A DNA stretch of 37,232 nt from Streptomyces phaeofaciens (GTDB lineage: Bacteria; Actinomycetota; Actinomycetes; Streptomycetales; Streptomycetaceae). A program made the position numbers and the translations under genes. The notes beneath the pieces are model-generated. The model had not been told where the DNA came from. It made no database searches and was given only the letters and a program-made list of their open reading frames with translations. This document shows positions 1 through 7,552 of the stretch, in pieces (positions within the stretch are counted from its first letter, which is position 1; every line of letters starts with the position of its first letter). The stretch lies in NCBI RefSeq assembly GCF_014648915.1, contig NZ_BMSA01000053.1, forward strand, positions 1 to 37,232, given 5' to 3'.

Positions 1-20
1 GCGACCAGGAGGTCCGTTCC

Positions 21-362
21 ATGACCAGCATCTCCCCTCTCGGCGGCCAGGGCGAGGACCTGCCCGAACCGTTGCGGCGCACGCTCGACGAGATGATCGC
101 CGACGCCGAGAAGGAGCTGGCCGTCCACCAGGACCGTCTCCGGCAGATGCACCGCCGGCGGCGCCGCCGTCAGTACCGGGACGCCGCCCGCCGGGCCCGC
201 GAACACAGCCGCGCGGGGCTGTTCTGGGGCGGCTCGGCCGCATGCACGGCCGGCGCGGTCTTCGCCCTGCTGGGGATGTACGACATCGCCATGGAACTGC
301 TGAAGGTGACGGTGGCCGCGTGGATCGCGGCGGCCTCCGCCACACAGCCGCCCCGCACCTGA
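21..362 (+). CDS. small membrane protein with basic coiled-coil N-terminus
   Basis: 113 aa. The ATG follows an AGGAGG Shine-Dalgarno at about 7-8 nt, so the start is secure. Residues ~15-65 are charged and predicted helical (Glu/Lys, then an Arg-rich run around residues 44-52). Residues ~67-105 hold two hydrophobic stretches (LFWGGSAACTAGAVFALLGM and MELLKVTVAAWIAAAS), so it is probably a two-pass membrane protein with a cytoplasmic basic tail. I do not recognise a family. It converges on a leftward gene, with a hairpin between them. The gene feeding this one may lie left of the window. Confidence 0.75.
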   Translation: MTSISPLGGQGEDLPEPLRRTLDEMIADAEKELAVHQDRLRQMHRRRRRRQYRDAARRAREHSRAGLFWGGSAACTAGAVFALLGMYDIAMELLKVTVAAWIAAASATQPPRT

Positions 363-384
363 CGACACGGACCGGCACCGCACC

Positions 385-426
385 ACGCCGAAGGCCCCCA
401 GGCACCGGCCTGGAGGCCCTCGGCGT
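385..426. terminator. bidirectional hairpin between convergent genes
   Basis: An inverted repeat with arms ACGCCGA-GGCC-CCAGGC and GCCTGG-GGCC-TCGGCGT around an ACCG loop, with one-base bulges. It sits 22 bp after the first gene's stop and 27 bp after the stop of the leftward gene at 453-653, as expected for a shared factor-independent terminator. Confidence 0.6.
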
Positions 427-452
427 TTCCCGGCATCGTACGGGCTGCCCCC

Positions 453-653
453 TCAACCGTCCGCGCGGGCGTTGCCGAGAGCGATCAGCACAGGGTCCTC
501 GCGCAGGTCGTCGTGCTGCGCCTCCAAGGCGAACGCGTAGTCCGCGCGGGCCTGTTCGGCCTCCGCGAGAGCCTCGGGGTACAGCTCCTGCGGCGTGACG
601 TCACCGGGCTGCGGCACAGGGAGGCACAGGGACACGGATGGCTGCAAGGCCAC
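453..653 (-). CDS. hypothetical acidic helical protein
   Basis: About 66 aa from a GTG start; the start is uncertain because no good SD is visible. The last 45 residues (TPQELYPEALAEAEQARADY onward, rich in Ala/Glu/Asp) read as a normal acidic alpha-helical Streptomyces protein with strong codon bias, while the in-frame sequence upstream of ~653 looks non-coding. Convergent with the first gene. Function unknown. It could be the C-terminal remnant of a longer gene. Confidence 0.45.
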   Translation of the reverse strand: MALQPSVSLCLPVPQPGDVTPQELYPEALAEAEQARADYAFALEAQHDDLREDPVLIALGNARADG

Positions 654-896
654 CGATCCAATCCATGATTGCGGCGACCACAAAAACCTGCGGCAAGCGC
701 AATACTGTTCGAGGGTCAGGGAGTTGCCCGTGCGAAAGAGGCAGCGTGGGCCGAGGCCGGTACCTGGTACGGACCGTATAGACGCCTCCATCTCGCTACC
801 GTGTCCAGCGCACCTGCCCGCCGCATGGGCTGCTGCGAGGCGGCGATACGGATGACGGCCGGCACCCGTCAGGGACATGCCCCGAGAGAGCGGAAC

Positions 897-1709
897 GTGA
901 ACAGACAGGACCGCGCGAACGCGGTGGACCAGGAGATGGCCGCATCTCCGCTGCCCGATGCCGCCGTGCGGGCACTGGGCCGCTGGTGGAGCGAGAACGC
1001 GTCGGCCCATGCGGACGGGACACCCGCGACGCACACGATCCGCTACACCCCCAACCGGTGGGCGCAGATCACTCCGTGGCCTTCGGCACTGGCCCCCGCC
1101 TCCTGCGGCAGTGACGCCGGGGTCAGCCGGGCCAAGGTGGCCTCGGCCGTCGCAGACGCGCTGCGGCGTGAGGCCTTCAGGGAGGCCCTGGTCGCGACCT
1201 ACGTGTGGGGCAAGGGCAAGCGCGGCACTCCCGGCGGCAGCGGTCCGGCCACCCTGCACAAGATCCTGGCCGCCGAAGGGCTGGATGCGGCACTGCCCCA
1301 TGCGGTCACCACGTTGAGCGAGCACAGCGCAGAAGCTGCTTACGCGGCACTCCACCGGCGCGTTCCCGGGTTCGGTCCGTCGTTCTACACCAAGTTCCTG
1401 TACTTCGTCGGCAAGACCGTTCCGTCGGCAACCGGCCCCCAGCCGCTCGTCCTCGACCGGGTTCTGGCCCAGCGTCTGCGGTCCCTGGCCCAAACCGTCG
1501 GCCGGAAGACCGGCCACGACCCCGACGGCTCGATCGCCAGCTGGGTCTGGCGGAACGGGAACTGGTCACCACACCGCTACGCGGTCTACCTCACCTTCCT
1601 GCACGCCGCCGCCCGTCAACTGGCCGCCGGCGACAGCTGGCCGCCCGACGCATCGCCCGACCTGCTCGAATACGCCCTGTTCACCACCACATGGCAGGCA
1701 CCCGGCTGA
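897..1709 (+). CDS. 8-oxoguanine DNA glycosylase OGG-fold protein
   Basis: 270 aa from GTG 897, which follows a GAGAG purine stretch. In-frame upstream starts (ATG 852, 669) add a poorly structured leader and are less likely. A helix-hairpin-helix segment lies at residues ~153-170 (VPGFGPSFYTKFLYF), followed by PLVLDRVLAQRL at ~183-194. This arrangement matches the HhH-GPD/OGG superfamily: K166 and D187 are candidates for the catalytic Lys/Asp pair. TYVWGKGKRG (~101-110) is another recognisable block of the actinobacterial OGG-fold family. It is shorter than OGG1 and lacks its N-terminal domain. Members of this family often occur as accessory genes near mobile or defence loci, so a role other than housekeeping base excision repair is possible. 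Monocistronic here. Confidence 0.8.
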   Translation: MNRQDRANAVDQEMAASPLPDAAVRALGRWWSENASAHADGTPATHTIRYTPNRWAQITPWPSALAPASCGSDAGVSRAKVASAVADALRREAFREALVATYVWGKGKRGTPGGSGPATLHKILAAEGLDAALPHAVTTLSEHSAEAAYAALHRRVPGFGPSFYTKFLYFVGKTVPSATGPQPLVLDRVLAQRLRSLAQTVGRKTGHDPDGSIASWVWRNGNWSPHRYAVYLTFLHAAARQLAAGDSWPPDASPDLLEYALFTTTWQAPG

Positions 1710-1885
1710 CGGCACAGCCCAGGACAAGGCGCGCCCCTCCCCGGGCGATCCGTGCTGCGCACCGCGCGGCGCCCGCCGCTTTCCTCGCTCAGGGCCCTTG
1801 AGTACCTCGCAGCAGCGCGAAGCTCCGGTCCCGCACCGCGGGACGGCATGGGAGGCAGCTCGCGTGAAGGGCCCTGCGGAGAGTG

Positions 1886-2488
1886 TCAGGCGCGGCCGGG
1901 GCGTCGGCGGCGGGCCGGCCGTAGGGCGCGGCCGGGGCGCCGTGCGGGCCGGGCCTCATCGCCGTCGGAGAAGGAGGTGGTGGCGGGTGAGGAGAAGCCG
2001 CCCGGAACGGCCTGCCCGGCAGACGCGGAGGCGGGCGTGGGGGCGGGGGTGCGAGGGGCGGGGGGCTTGTCGGTGGTGCGGGGCGGGCGTGCCGCCGCGC
2101 GGGCGAGGACGGTGACGTGCGGGATCAGCGGGGCGCAGGCCGCGCAGACCTCTTCCACGCTCCACACGCGGCCCACGGTCGGGTCGTGGCGCAGGATCAG
2201 CACCACGGTGCCCGCGCAGTGCGTGGGGGTGCCGGGGTGGGCGGCGCACCGCTGGCTGCCGCAGTGGCAGTAGGCGTGGGGGCGGACGGTGGCCGCTCTG
2301 GCGTGGGCGGCGGCATGCTGGGCGGCGAACGCGCGCAGCGCGGCGATGTCCTTGGAGCGGGGCGGCATCCGGCAGGCGGCGGTGCTGCAGGTGACAGCGG
2401 CGGTGCGGTCGGCATGGCCGGTGAGCCGGATCGTCCAGGCCCGGCCGGGGACGCGCTCGGTGGAGGTGTCGTTGTAGGCGGTCGTCAC
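1886..2488 (-). CDS. Cys/His-rich putative zinc-binding protein
   Basis: About 200 aa from GTG 2488 (VTTAYNDTS); a longer start at 2587 is open. The central region has clustered Cys and His (TCSTAACRM, HAYCHCGSQRCAAHPGTPTHC, EVCAACAPL), suggesting one or two structural zinc sites. The C-terminal ~60 residues are Pro/Ala/Arg-rich and disordered. This type of small Cys-rich protein is common in Streptomyces accessory DNA without a known function. It converges with the OGG-fold gene (177 bp apart). The low-complexity GC-rich 3' end makes the exact end less certain than the Cys-rich core. Confidence 0.65.
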   Translation of the reverse strand: MTTAYNDTSTERVPGRAWTIRLTGHADRTAAVTCSTAACRMPPRSKDIAALRAFAAQHAAAHARAATVRPHAYCHCGSQRCAAHPGTPTHCAGTVVLILRHDPTVGRVWSVEEVCAACAPLIPHVTVLARAAARPPRTTDKPPAPRTPAPTPASASAGQAVPGGFSSPATTSFSDGDEARPARRPGRALRPARRRRPGRA

Positions 2489-2750
2489 GGCCGTCCGTTC
2501 TGGTTGATCGGTGAGATGCGGTCCACTATGAGCTACTCGCCGGGGTGTTGGGCAGCAGGTTTCGTCATCGGGGCGTCCGGTGGCCAAGGGCCCGGCGCTC
2601 AGCCGCGCCAGCGGCCACGTGCAAAATTTCTCGCTTTCGTGTCAGTCCCCGTCCTGCACATCTGTCGCGAAACCGAGAGGTCGCAGCGAGCGGGGCGCCT
2701 CCATCGTGTCGCTTGAGGTTGATCTCGCGTCCTCGGTTCATAGTGGCTGT

Positions 2751-3197
2751 GTGGCGTCACCTCCTACAGATGTGTCCGGAAAGGTGGATGAGGCCGCGTT
2801 GGCGGCGGCTGCCGTCGGTGCGGTGCTGACGACGGTGTTGTCAGGCTCTGAGAACGAGCCTTACGGGTGGCTCTCCACGGGAGTGGGCTTCTCTCTGGCC
2901 GCTCTTGTGTCCGCCTACTACAGGCCACGGCGCTGCGCGTACCGAACCTGGCCGCGCCGCCCGTTCAGAAGCAGGTGGTACCAGCTCACAGGCGGATGGG
3001 ACGGGATCTCCCGAGCCACGGCTTTCGGAAGCGTGACGGGGCTTCTGATCACCATGATCGTCATGTGGCCGGTCCAGCACCTCCGGGATACGGAAGCGAA
3101 GTCGATGCCATGGGTGTGGCTCGGATCGGGTGCACTTCTCACGGTCCTCCACGTCGGCTTGCGACGACCGAGCGTGCCTTCGCCTGAGCATGCATAG
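2751..3197 (+). CDS. four-pass small membrane protein
   Basis: 148 aa from GTG 2751; the start has a weak SD, and an upstream in-frame start is possible. Four hydrophobic segments are visible: AALAAAAVGAVLTTVLSG, GWLSTGVGFSLAALVSAYY, TAFGSVTGLLITMIVMWPV and MPWVWLGSGALLTVLHVGL. The loop between segments 2 and 3 is Arg-rich (YRPRRCAYRTWPRRPFRSRW), so it is probably cytoplasmic. No family recognised. It is isolated between a leftward gene and a leftward pseudogene. Confidence 0.6.
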   Translation: MASPPTDVSGKVDEAALAAAAVGAVLTTVLSGSENEPYGWLSTGVGFSLAALVSAYYRPRRCAYRTWPRRPFRSRWYQLTGGWDGISRATAFGSVTGLLITMIVMWPVQHLRDTEAKSMPWVWLGSGALLTVLHVGLRRPSVPSPEHA

Positions 3198-3282
3198 CGC
3201 CGGGCTGCCAGGCATCGCAGCAGATCCATGCTCGTTGTGACGGCTTGACCTTCATCTGCAGCTCACGCGCCGCTGGTCAACA

Positions 3283-3903
3283 TCAGCCGTTGACGCCATC
3301 CTGCGCGGCCTCGGTATCCCGCCGGACGGCATTCCTGCCCATGGTGTTCGCGGGCGGTGCAGGCCGCAAAGCACAAGTTTGCTGTGTTCGGCGCGGGTGA
3401 GGGGGTCGGAGACCAGGGACCGGGCGAGGTCGGCCGGCGCAGCGGCAAGGTGGGGCAGGAGGGCGGCGCGTTCGGCGTCGGTACGGGCCCGCGTCTGTTC
3501 CAGCGGTGTGCGACGCGGGCGTGGATGTAGAGGTCCATCGCGTCGGTGAGGTGGTCCCAGTCTTCTGCGTCGAGGCCTGCGGGCGGGGGCCGAGGATGTC
3601 GGGGCCGGCGCGGTGGTGGCGGCGCCAGTAGCCGCCGACGGTGGGGAGGAGCTTAAGGTAGGCGCGCTGCTCTTCCTCGTCCTGGTCGTCCTGTCCGGGT
3701 GCGGTGATCGCCTCCATCCAGGATTCAGGCAGGGGGTCGCCAGTGAGGACGGCGGCCAGGGCGCGCCGCGCCGTGCAGGGCGCCGTGGGAAAGAGGGGTG
3801 ACGCCGAGGGGGTCGCGCAGGGCCGGATGATCGGGCAGGGGCCCGGCCAGCGGGGGCGTGTCAAGGTGGCCGAGGGCGGCTTCGACCGGCCTGGGACACT
3901 CAC
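3283..3903 (-). pseudogene. multiply frameshifted hypothetical gene
   Basis: Reading leftward, convincing protein sequence jumps between frames. First VEAALGHLDTPPLAGPLPDH...LHG. Then, after a one-base slip near 3775, LAAVLTGDPLPESWMEAI and AYLKLLPTVGGYWRRH. Then, near 3555, DAEDWDHLTDAMDLYIHARV. Finally, near 3480, RTDAERAALLPHLAAAPADL and RAEHSKLVLCGL. Each piece has normal high-GC3 codon use, but no single frame covers them. At least three indels are needed, so this is a decayed gene or a run of sequencing errors. The product would have been a soluble protein of about 200 aa; I do not recognise the family. Confidence 0.7.
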
Positions 3904-4027
3904 GGGCATGTGTCGCGGATGCCGACGTCGCTTTCGGCCCGCCGGACCAGGAGCGCCTGCCCGGAACCCGGAGCCAGGGAGCCGTTGACGGGCCTCGTGG
4001 CGGAGAAGGCCACCGCAGCCTCCCGTC

Positions 4028-4058
4028 CGGTACCGCACTCGGTACCAGACGCGGTACC
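4028..4058 (+). promoter_or_regulatory. three in-phase operator repeats of the toxin-antitoxin operon
   Basis: CGGTACC occurs three times at exactly 12-bp spacing (4028-4034, 4040-4046, 4052-4058). It ends 8 bp before the antitoxin ATG. GGTACC is itself palindromic. Ribbon-helix-helix antitoxins bind tandem short repeats cooperatively, so this is the expected autoregulatory operator. The ATG at 4067 has no SD, so the mRNA may be leaderless. Confidence 0.7.
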
Positions 4059-4066
4059 GTGTCGTT

Positions 4067-4273
4067 ATGCCTGCACTCAACGTGGAATTCACCGAGGCCG
4101 AGATGGAGCGGCTGCGCGCGAGGGCCACCCTGGCCGGCCGGAGCCTGAAGCAGCATGCGCACGATGTCATCGTGGAAGAGGCCGACCGGATCGCCTTCGT
4201 GGACGGGGCGGTCGCGGAAGCGGCCCGGGTGCTGCCCGGAGTCGAAGCCCGCTTCCCTGCAGGACTGCGGTGA
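4067..4273 (+). CDS. ribbon-helix-helix antitoxin
   Basis: 68 aa. The N-terminal strand PALNVEFTE followed by two helices (AEMERLRARATLAGRSLKQH and AHDVIVEEADRIAF) is the classic RHH DNA-binding layout. The C-terminal ~25 residues would wrap the toxin. Its stop overlaps the GTG start of the next gene (GTGA), so the two are translationally coupled. The three CGGTACC repeats directly upstream are the likely autoregulation site. No SD precedes the ATG. In function it should neutralise the Doc-like partner. Confidence 0.8.
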   Translation: MPALNVEFTEAEMERLRARATLAGRSLKQHAHDVIVEEADRIAFVDGAVAEAARVLPGVEARFPAGLR

Positions 4274-4653
4274 GCCCGATCATCCGCGTCGATGTCGGCT
4301 GGGTCCTGCAGATCCAGTCCGCGATCGCCCCCCTGAACGTGCCCATCGCGGACTGGGGTGCTCTCGGCTTCATGGCTGGCCGGCACACGTTCGAGCGGGA
4401 GCGGGGCGTGCTGTATTACGAGCAGACCGCCGCCCGGGCCGCGACCTTCCTGCACACCGCGCTGCTGCTGCGCCCCTTCGCGGACTACAACCTGGTCATC
4501 GGCTGGGCCTGCGCGAGCCAGTACATGCACCTGTCCGGCGAATCCCTCCAGGTCAAGGACGACGACCTGTACGAACTCGCCCAGGCAGTCCGCGCGCAGC
4601 AGGCCGATCTGCGCGGCGTCGCGCAGCGTCTGGAGTCCTGGCGCGCCGGGTGA
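4270..4653 (+). CDS. Doc/Fic-like toxin with degenerate catalytic motif
   Basis: 127 aa from GTG 4270, overlapping the antitoxin stop. The core FLHTALLLRPFADYN followed by LVIGWACASQYMHLSGE resembles the Doc/Fic helix pair. RPFADYNLVIG lines up with the Fic motif HxFx(D/E)xNxR, but the catalytic His is Arg and the conserved Lys/Arg after Asn is Leu. Doc proteins phosphorylate EF-Tu and typical Fic proteins AMPylate targets. With the His missing, activity here is doubtful or different. Gene order antitoxin-toxin and the overlap fit a type II TA module. It may also be a streptomycete Doc-like lineage that habitually lacks the motif. Confidence 0.7.
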   Translation: MSPIIRVDVGWVLQIQSAIAPLNVPIADWGALGFMAGRHTFERERGVLYYEQTAARAATFLHTALLLRPFADYNLVIGWACASQYMHLSGESLQVKDDDLYELAQAVRAQQADLRGVAQRLESWRAG

Positions 4654-4756
4654 CGCCGGTGGATCCGCTGCGCAAGCGTGGTGCGGATCGTCGGCCGTCT
4701 CTACAGGCCAGGTGCCCGTCCGCAAGGGATGCGTCGTCTGCGAAGGAGGAGAACCG

Positions 4757-5425
4757 TCATCTGATGGGGCCTCGCCACCGGTGGAAGAAGGTCTCCCCCG
4801 GGCCAGCCCCGAGTCGCATCAGCACGCCGGTCAGCAGCGTTCCGACGTCGATCGTGTCCTGGGGGTCGAGGACGGTGAACCCGTGCCGCCGGTAGTAGGG
4901 GCCGAGCATGCGGCAGGTCTCGAACTCGCCGAACAGCAGCATGTAGTCCAGTTGCCAGTAGATCTGTATGCAGCGCTTCAGCAGAGCTGTGCTGATTCCG
5001 CGGCCTCGGGCGTCCTCGCGCACGGCGACCGCTTTGATCTTCGCGTATTTCATCATCGACATCAGGGCGTGGCCGTTGGGGCCGGGCAGTTTCATGACCA
5101 TCGCGGTGACCGCGCCGGACGGGACGCACAGCAGCCCTCCGAGGACCTGGCCGTTGCGGTCCTGGGCGACCAGGGGCAGTGACATCGCTGCCGCGGCCGT
5201 GAGCAGATCCCCTGAGGCGGCCGCCCGTGCCAGGGGCGGGGCGAGCCCGGCGCCGGACAGGGCGTCCAGCATCCATGTCCCGCACCGGCCCTGCGCGAGC
5301 GCCTCGACGTGCCCGCTCTCCATGTCGTCGCCGGCCGTCTTCACCAGGTCGGCGACGATGTCCGCGTCCTGCGGCTGCGCGTACCGGATCCGCACACCGT
5401 CCGGCCCGGCTAAGCCCTCGACCAC
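4757..5425 (-). CDS. GNAT family N-acetyltransferase
   Basis: 222 aa from GTG 5425. It opens with VRIRYAQPQDADIVADLV, the typical first strand and helix of GNAT proteins. The acetyl-CoA-binding motif A follows at ~133-153 (IKAVAVREDARGRGISTALL, with R/Q-x-x-G-x-G/A as RGRGIS). The C-terminus has CRMLGPYYRRHGFTVLD, the usual GNAT beta-6/beta-7 ending. The substrate is unknown. The start codon lies only 23 bp from the left end of the insertion sequence, so the native promoter has probably been separated from the gene. Confidence 0.85.
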   Translation of the reverse strand: MVEGLAGPDGVRIRYAQPQDADIVADLVKTAGDDMESGHVEALAQGRCGTWMLDALSGAGLAPPLARAAASGDLLTAAAAMSLPLVAQDRNGQVLGGLLCVPSGAVTAMVMKLPGPNGHALMSMMKYAKIKAVAVREDARGRGISTALLKRCIQIYWQLDYMLLFGEFETCRMLGPYYRRHGFTVLDPQDTIDVGTLLTGVLMRLGAGPGETFFHRWRGPIR

Positions 5426-5448
5426 CCGCTGCCCCGTCAGCCGTGCTA

Positions 5449-5470
5449 GGGGGTGTTCGGGGTTCGGATC
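5449..5470 (+). repeat. left terminal inverted repeat of the IS
   Basis: Begins GGGGGTGTTCGG and ends GTTCGGATC. It matches the reverse complement of the right end at 18 of 22 positions. Confidence 0.8.
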
Positions 5471-5517
5471 TTCGTGAGGCTCGATGTTGTGCTGGTCCGG
5501 GCTGGTAGAACTCGGGT

Positions 5518-6536
5518 GTGGCGCGTTTCGATGTGACGGATGCCGAGTGGGAGTTGATCGAGGAGTTTCTGCCGGTGGCGGCGACGGGTCCGCTGCCCCG
5601 GCGGGTGCGGGACCAGTTCAACGGAGTGTTGTGGAGGTTTCGCACCGGCTGCGGCTGGCGTGATGTCCCGGAGCGCTACGGGTCCTGGTCGACGGTGTAT
5701 TCGCGGTTCAACGCCTGGGCGAAGGCCGGGGTGTTCCAGGCGCTGATGGAGGGCCTGATCGCCGAGGCGGCGGCGCGCGGGCAGGTCGGGCTGGAACTGG
5801 TCAGTGTGGATTCCACGATCGTGCGGGCCCATCACGAATCGGCCGGACTGGCAGTCGCCGGAGAGACCCTGGACGCCCTCGAACAGGCACTGACCGAGGA
5901 AAAGGGGGTGCCGCTGCCGGCGCAGGGACCGGTCCTGCGGGTGATGCACCGCAGGCCGCACCCGGTACGGGCACCGCGCAGGAGGCGGGCCGCAACCGTG
6001 CTGCGACGCGGCAGCGCCGCGGGGCACGGGCGAAGGCGGCCGGACTCGGCCGGTCCAGAGGCGGGCTGAGCAGCAAGGTCCACGCCGTGGTCGACGCGGC
6101 GGGACTGCCGCTGGTGTTCGTCCTGACTCCCGGCCAGGCCGCCGACTGCCCGCAGTTCCAGACAGTCCTGGACCGGGTCCGGGTCCCCGGCCGGCTCGGC
6201 CGGCCACGCACCCGACCCGGCGCGGTGGCCGCCGACAGGGCCTACTCCTCCAAGGCCAACCGCGCCTACCTGCGCCGACGCGGGATCACCGCCGTCATCC
6301 CCGAGAAGACCGACCAGGCCGCCAACCGGCGGAGGAAGGGCTCGGCGGGCGGCCGCCCAGTCGCCTTCGACTCGCACCGGTACCGGCAGCGCAACACCGT
6401 GGAACGCTGCTTCCAGAAGATCAAGACCTGGCGCGGACTCGCCACCCGCTACGACAAATCCCCCGAGAGCTACGAGGCAGGACTCCACCTCCGAGGATCG
6501 ATCATGTGGTTGAAGCGCGCCATCCCAACCACATGA
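5518..6536 (+). CDS. IS427-type DDE transposase made by -1 frameshift
   Basis: The first frame (GTG 5518 to 6069) encodes the DUF4096-type N-terminus (VTDAEWELIEEFLP) and the first catalytic Asp (SVDSTIVRAHH). The second frame, one base back, holds GLGRSRGGLSSKVHAVVDAA, the second Asp (VAADRAYSSK) and the Glu region (NTVERCFQKIKTWRG). The frames overlap at AAAAGGGGG around 5900-5908. The heptamer A-AAG-GGG at 5901-5907 is a canonical X-XXY-YYZ -1 slip site that joins them. The fused product is about 339 aa, normal for this group. The first frame alone would give a truncated 183-aa product that could act as an inhibitor. Confidence 0.85.
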
Positions 6537-6556
6537 TCCGAACTTCCAACAGCCCC
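6535..6556 (-). repeat. right terminal inverted repeat of the IS
   Basis: Reverse complement begins GGGGCTGTTGGA and ends GTTCGGATC. It starts immediately after the transposase stop codon at 6536. Confidence 0.8.
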
Positions 6557-6558
6557 TA

Positions 6559-6671
6559 ATCCAGACGACCGGCCCGGCCTCTTCCTCGACTTCTTCGCCA
6601 TCCCCGAGAGCTACCCGCCACCCGCCCCCGGAACCCGACACCGAAAGGGCCCGGTCTTTGGCCGTCGATGA
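6559..6671 (+). pseudogene. C-terminal remnant of a gene cut by the IS
   Basis: Directly after the IS right end, an open frame reads NPDDRPGLFLDFFAIPESY, then PPPAPGTRHRKGPVFGRR and a TGA. The composition is that of a natural protein tail. No start codon is present, and no matching 5' part lies on the left side of the IS, so insertion was probably accompanied by a deletion, or the left part diverged. Function unknown. Confidence 0.45.
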
Positions 6672-6903
6672 GCAGGCTGAGCCTGCGGGTGGCTGCCTTC
6701 AGTGCAGGTGACCCGCACCAGGGACGGGTGAGGGCTCACCGGTCGCCGCTCCCCCGACGCTTGCGGCTGCTCCGGTTGCGGGCCACTGTTGCAGGATTCG
6801 GTCGCGCGCTGCTGCGGAAGCAGATGGCCGACCGATACGCGGAACTGGTCAGCTCCGAGCCGGACCTTGCCGACGACTGCCGCAGCCCGTTGCTGGTGGG
6901 TGA

Positions 6904-6920
6904 CACACAACGCCTGTGTG
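6904..6920. promoter_or_regulatory. dyad upstream of the Pycsar-like operon
   Basis: CACACA-ACGCC-TGTGTG is a perfect 6-bp dyad. It abuts the GTGCCC/GGGCAC dyad and lies about 93 bp upstream of the first gene. It may be part of a compound operator. Confidence 0.35.
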
Positions 6921-6938
6921 GTGCCCGTTGGTGGGCAC
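6921..6938. promoter_or_regulatory. candidate operator GTGCCC-N6-GGGCAC, copy 1
   Basis: A perfect dyad with 6-bp arms and a 6-bp spacer, ending 74 bp before the PycTM-like gene start. An identical-arm copy lies at 8230-8247, 67 bp before the cyclase start. The CRP/FNR-type protein encoded between them is the obvious candidate ligand. Confidence 0.55.
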
Positions 6939-7012
6939 GCCTGTCGACTGAAGCGAGGCACAGTCGCTGCTGAGAGAACATGCGCGGCCATGGGCAATCA
7001 GGGGAGCGGGCA

Positions 7013-7513
7013 GTGGACGACGCGGCAGGGGCAGAGCAGCGGATGTTGCGGACGCGGGTCATGGTGACGGACATGCTCGTGGAGCTGCAGCGGGCGGACG
7101 CCAAGGCGACTGCAGTGTGTGGGGTCGCAGGGGGGCTTCTTGCGGCCGGTGTGGCGACGGTCGTTGGCATGGGCACGGCTCCGGCGGTGGTGGTTGCGAC
7201 TCTGGTTTCGGCTTCCGTGGTGATGGGAGCCGCGGTGGGGGCGGCCTTGTGGGCTCTTAGGCCGGTGCTTCCGCGGTCGGTATCGCCGGAGGTGTTGCTC
7301 TCGACTGGTCGGGCAACGCGGACGGTGCGGTTGGTTGCGTCGTTGTCTGAAATGGGTGTCGAGGAGCAGTTGCGCGTGGAGTTTGAGCGGCTGGCGGTGC
7401 TGGCGGGTCTTGCGGGGAGGAAATTTAGGGCAATTCAGGTGGCGGTGGACCTGGTGGCAACCGCCCTTACGGTGGCTGGAATGGGATTGTTGATCCTTTA
7501 CATGATGACTTGA
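7013..7513 (+). CDS. PycTM-like membrane effector (DUF5706/Pycsar effector family)
   Basis: 166 aa from GTG 7013, which has a good SD (AGGGGAG about 7 nt upstream); ATG 6980 is a weaker alternative. The N-terminal helix ends in LQRADAKATAVCGVAGGLLA, matching the ADxKA-then-hydrophobic signature of the family. Transmembrane segments are at ~36-57, ~62-85 and ~142-164. A cytoplasmic helical region lies between them and leads to LAGLAGRKFRAIQVAVDL, which corresponds to the family's conserved KYR-type block. In Pycsar anti-phage defence such proteins bind cCMP or cUMP and damage the inner membrane. It is the first gene of a six-gene operon with a cyclase, consistent with that job. Two dyads lie upstream. 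Confidence 0.8.
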   Translation: MDDAAGAEQRMLRTRVMVTDMLVELQRADAKATAVCGVAGGLLAAGVATVVGMGTAPAVVVATLVSASVVMGAAVGAALWALRPVLPRSVSPEVLLSTGRATRTVRLVASLSEMGVEEQLRVEFERLAVLAGLAGRKFRAIQVAVDLVATALTVAGMGLLILYMMT

Positions 7514-7552
7514 GACCATTCGGGTGGGGCGGGCACTTTATCGGGGGGGTCT

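Larger units (their letters stand above)
5449..6556 (+). mobile_element. IS5-family (IS427-type) insertion sequence
   Basis: A 1108-bp element bounded by imperfect 22-bp inverted repeats (18 of 22 match) and carrying one transposase in two overlapping frames. It is flanked by TA on both sides (CTA before, TAA after), compatible with the short TA/TNA target preference of this group. It looks complete and potentially active. It lies between the 5' end of the GNAT gene and a small C-terminal coding remnant at 6559-6671. Confidence 0.85.

Noticed and set aside
453..1517. Leftward 354-codon frame over the OGG-fold gene
   Set aside because: Only its last ~66 codons look coding; the rest is the antisense of the glycosylase.
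6668..6973. Rightward ORF just upstream of the Pycsar-like operon
   Set aside because: No SD and no domain. It covers the probable promoter and operator dyads.
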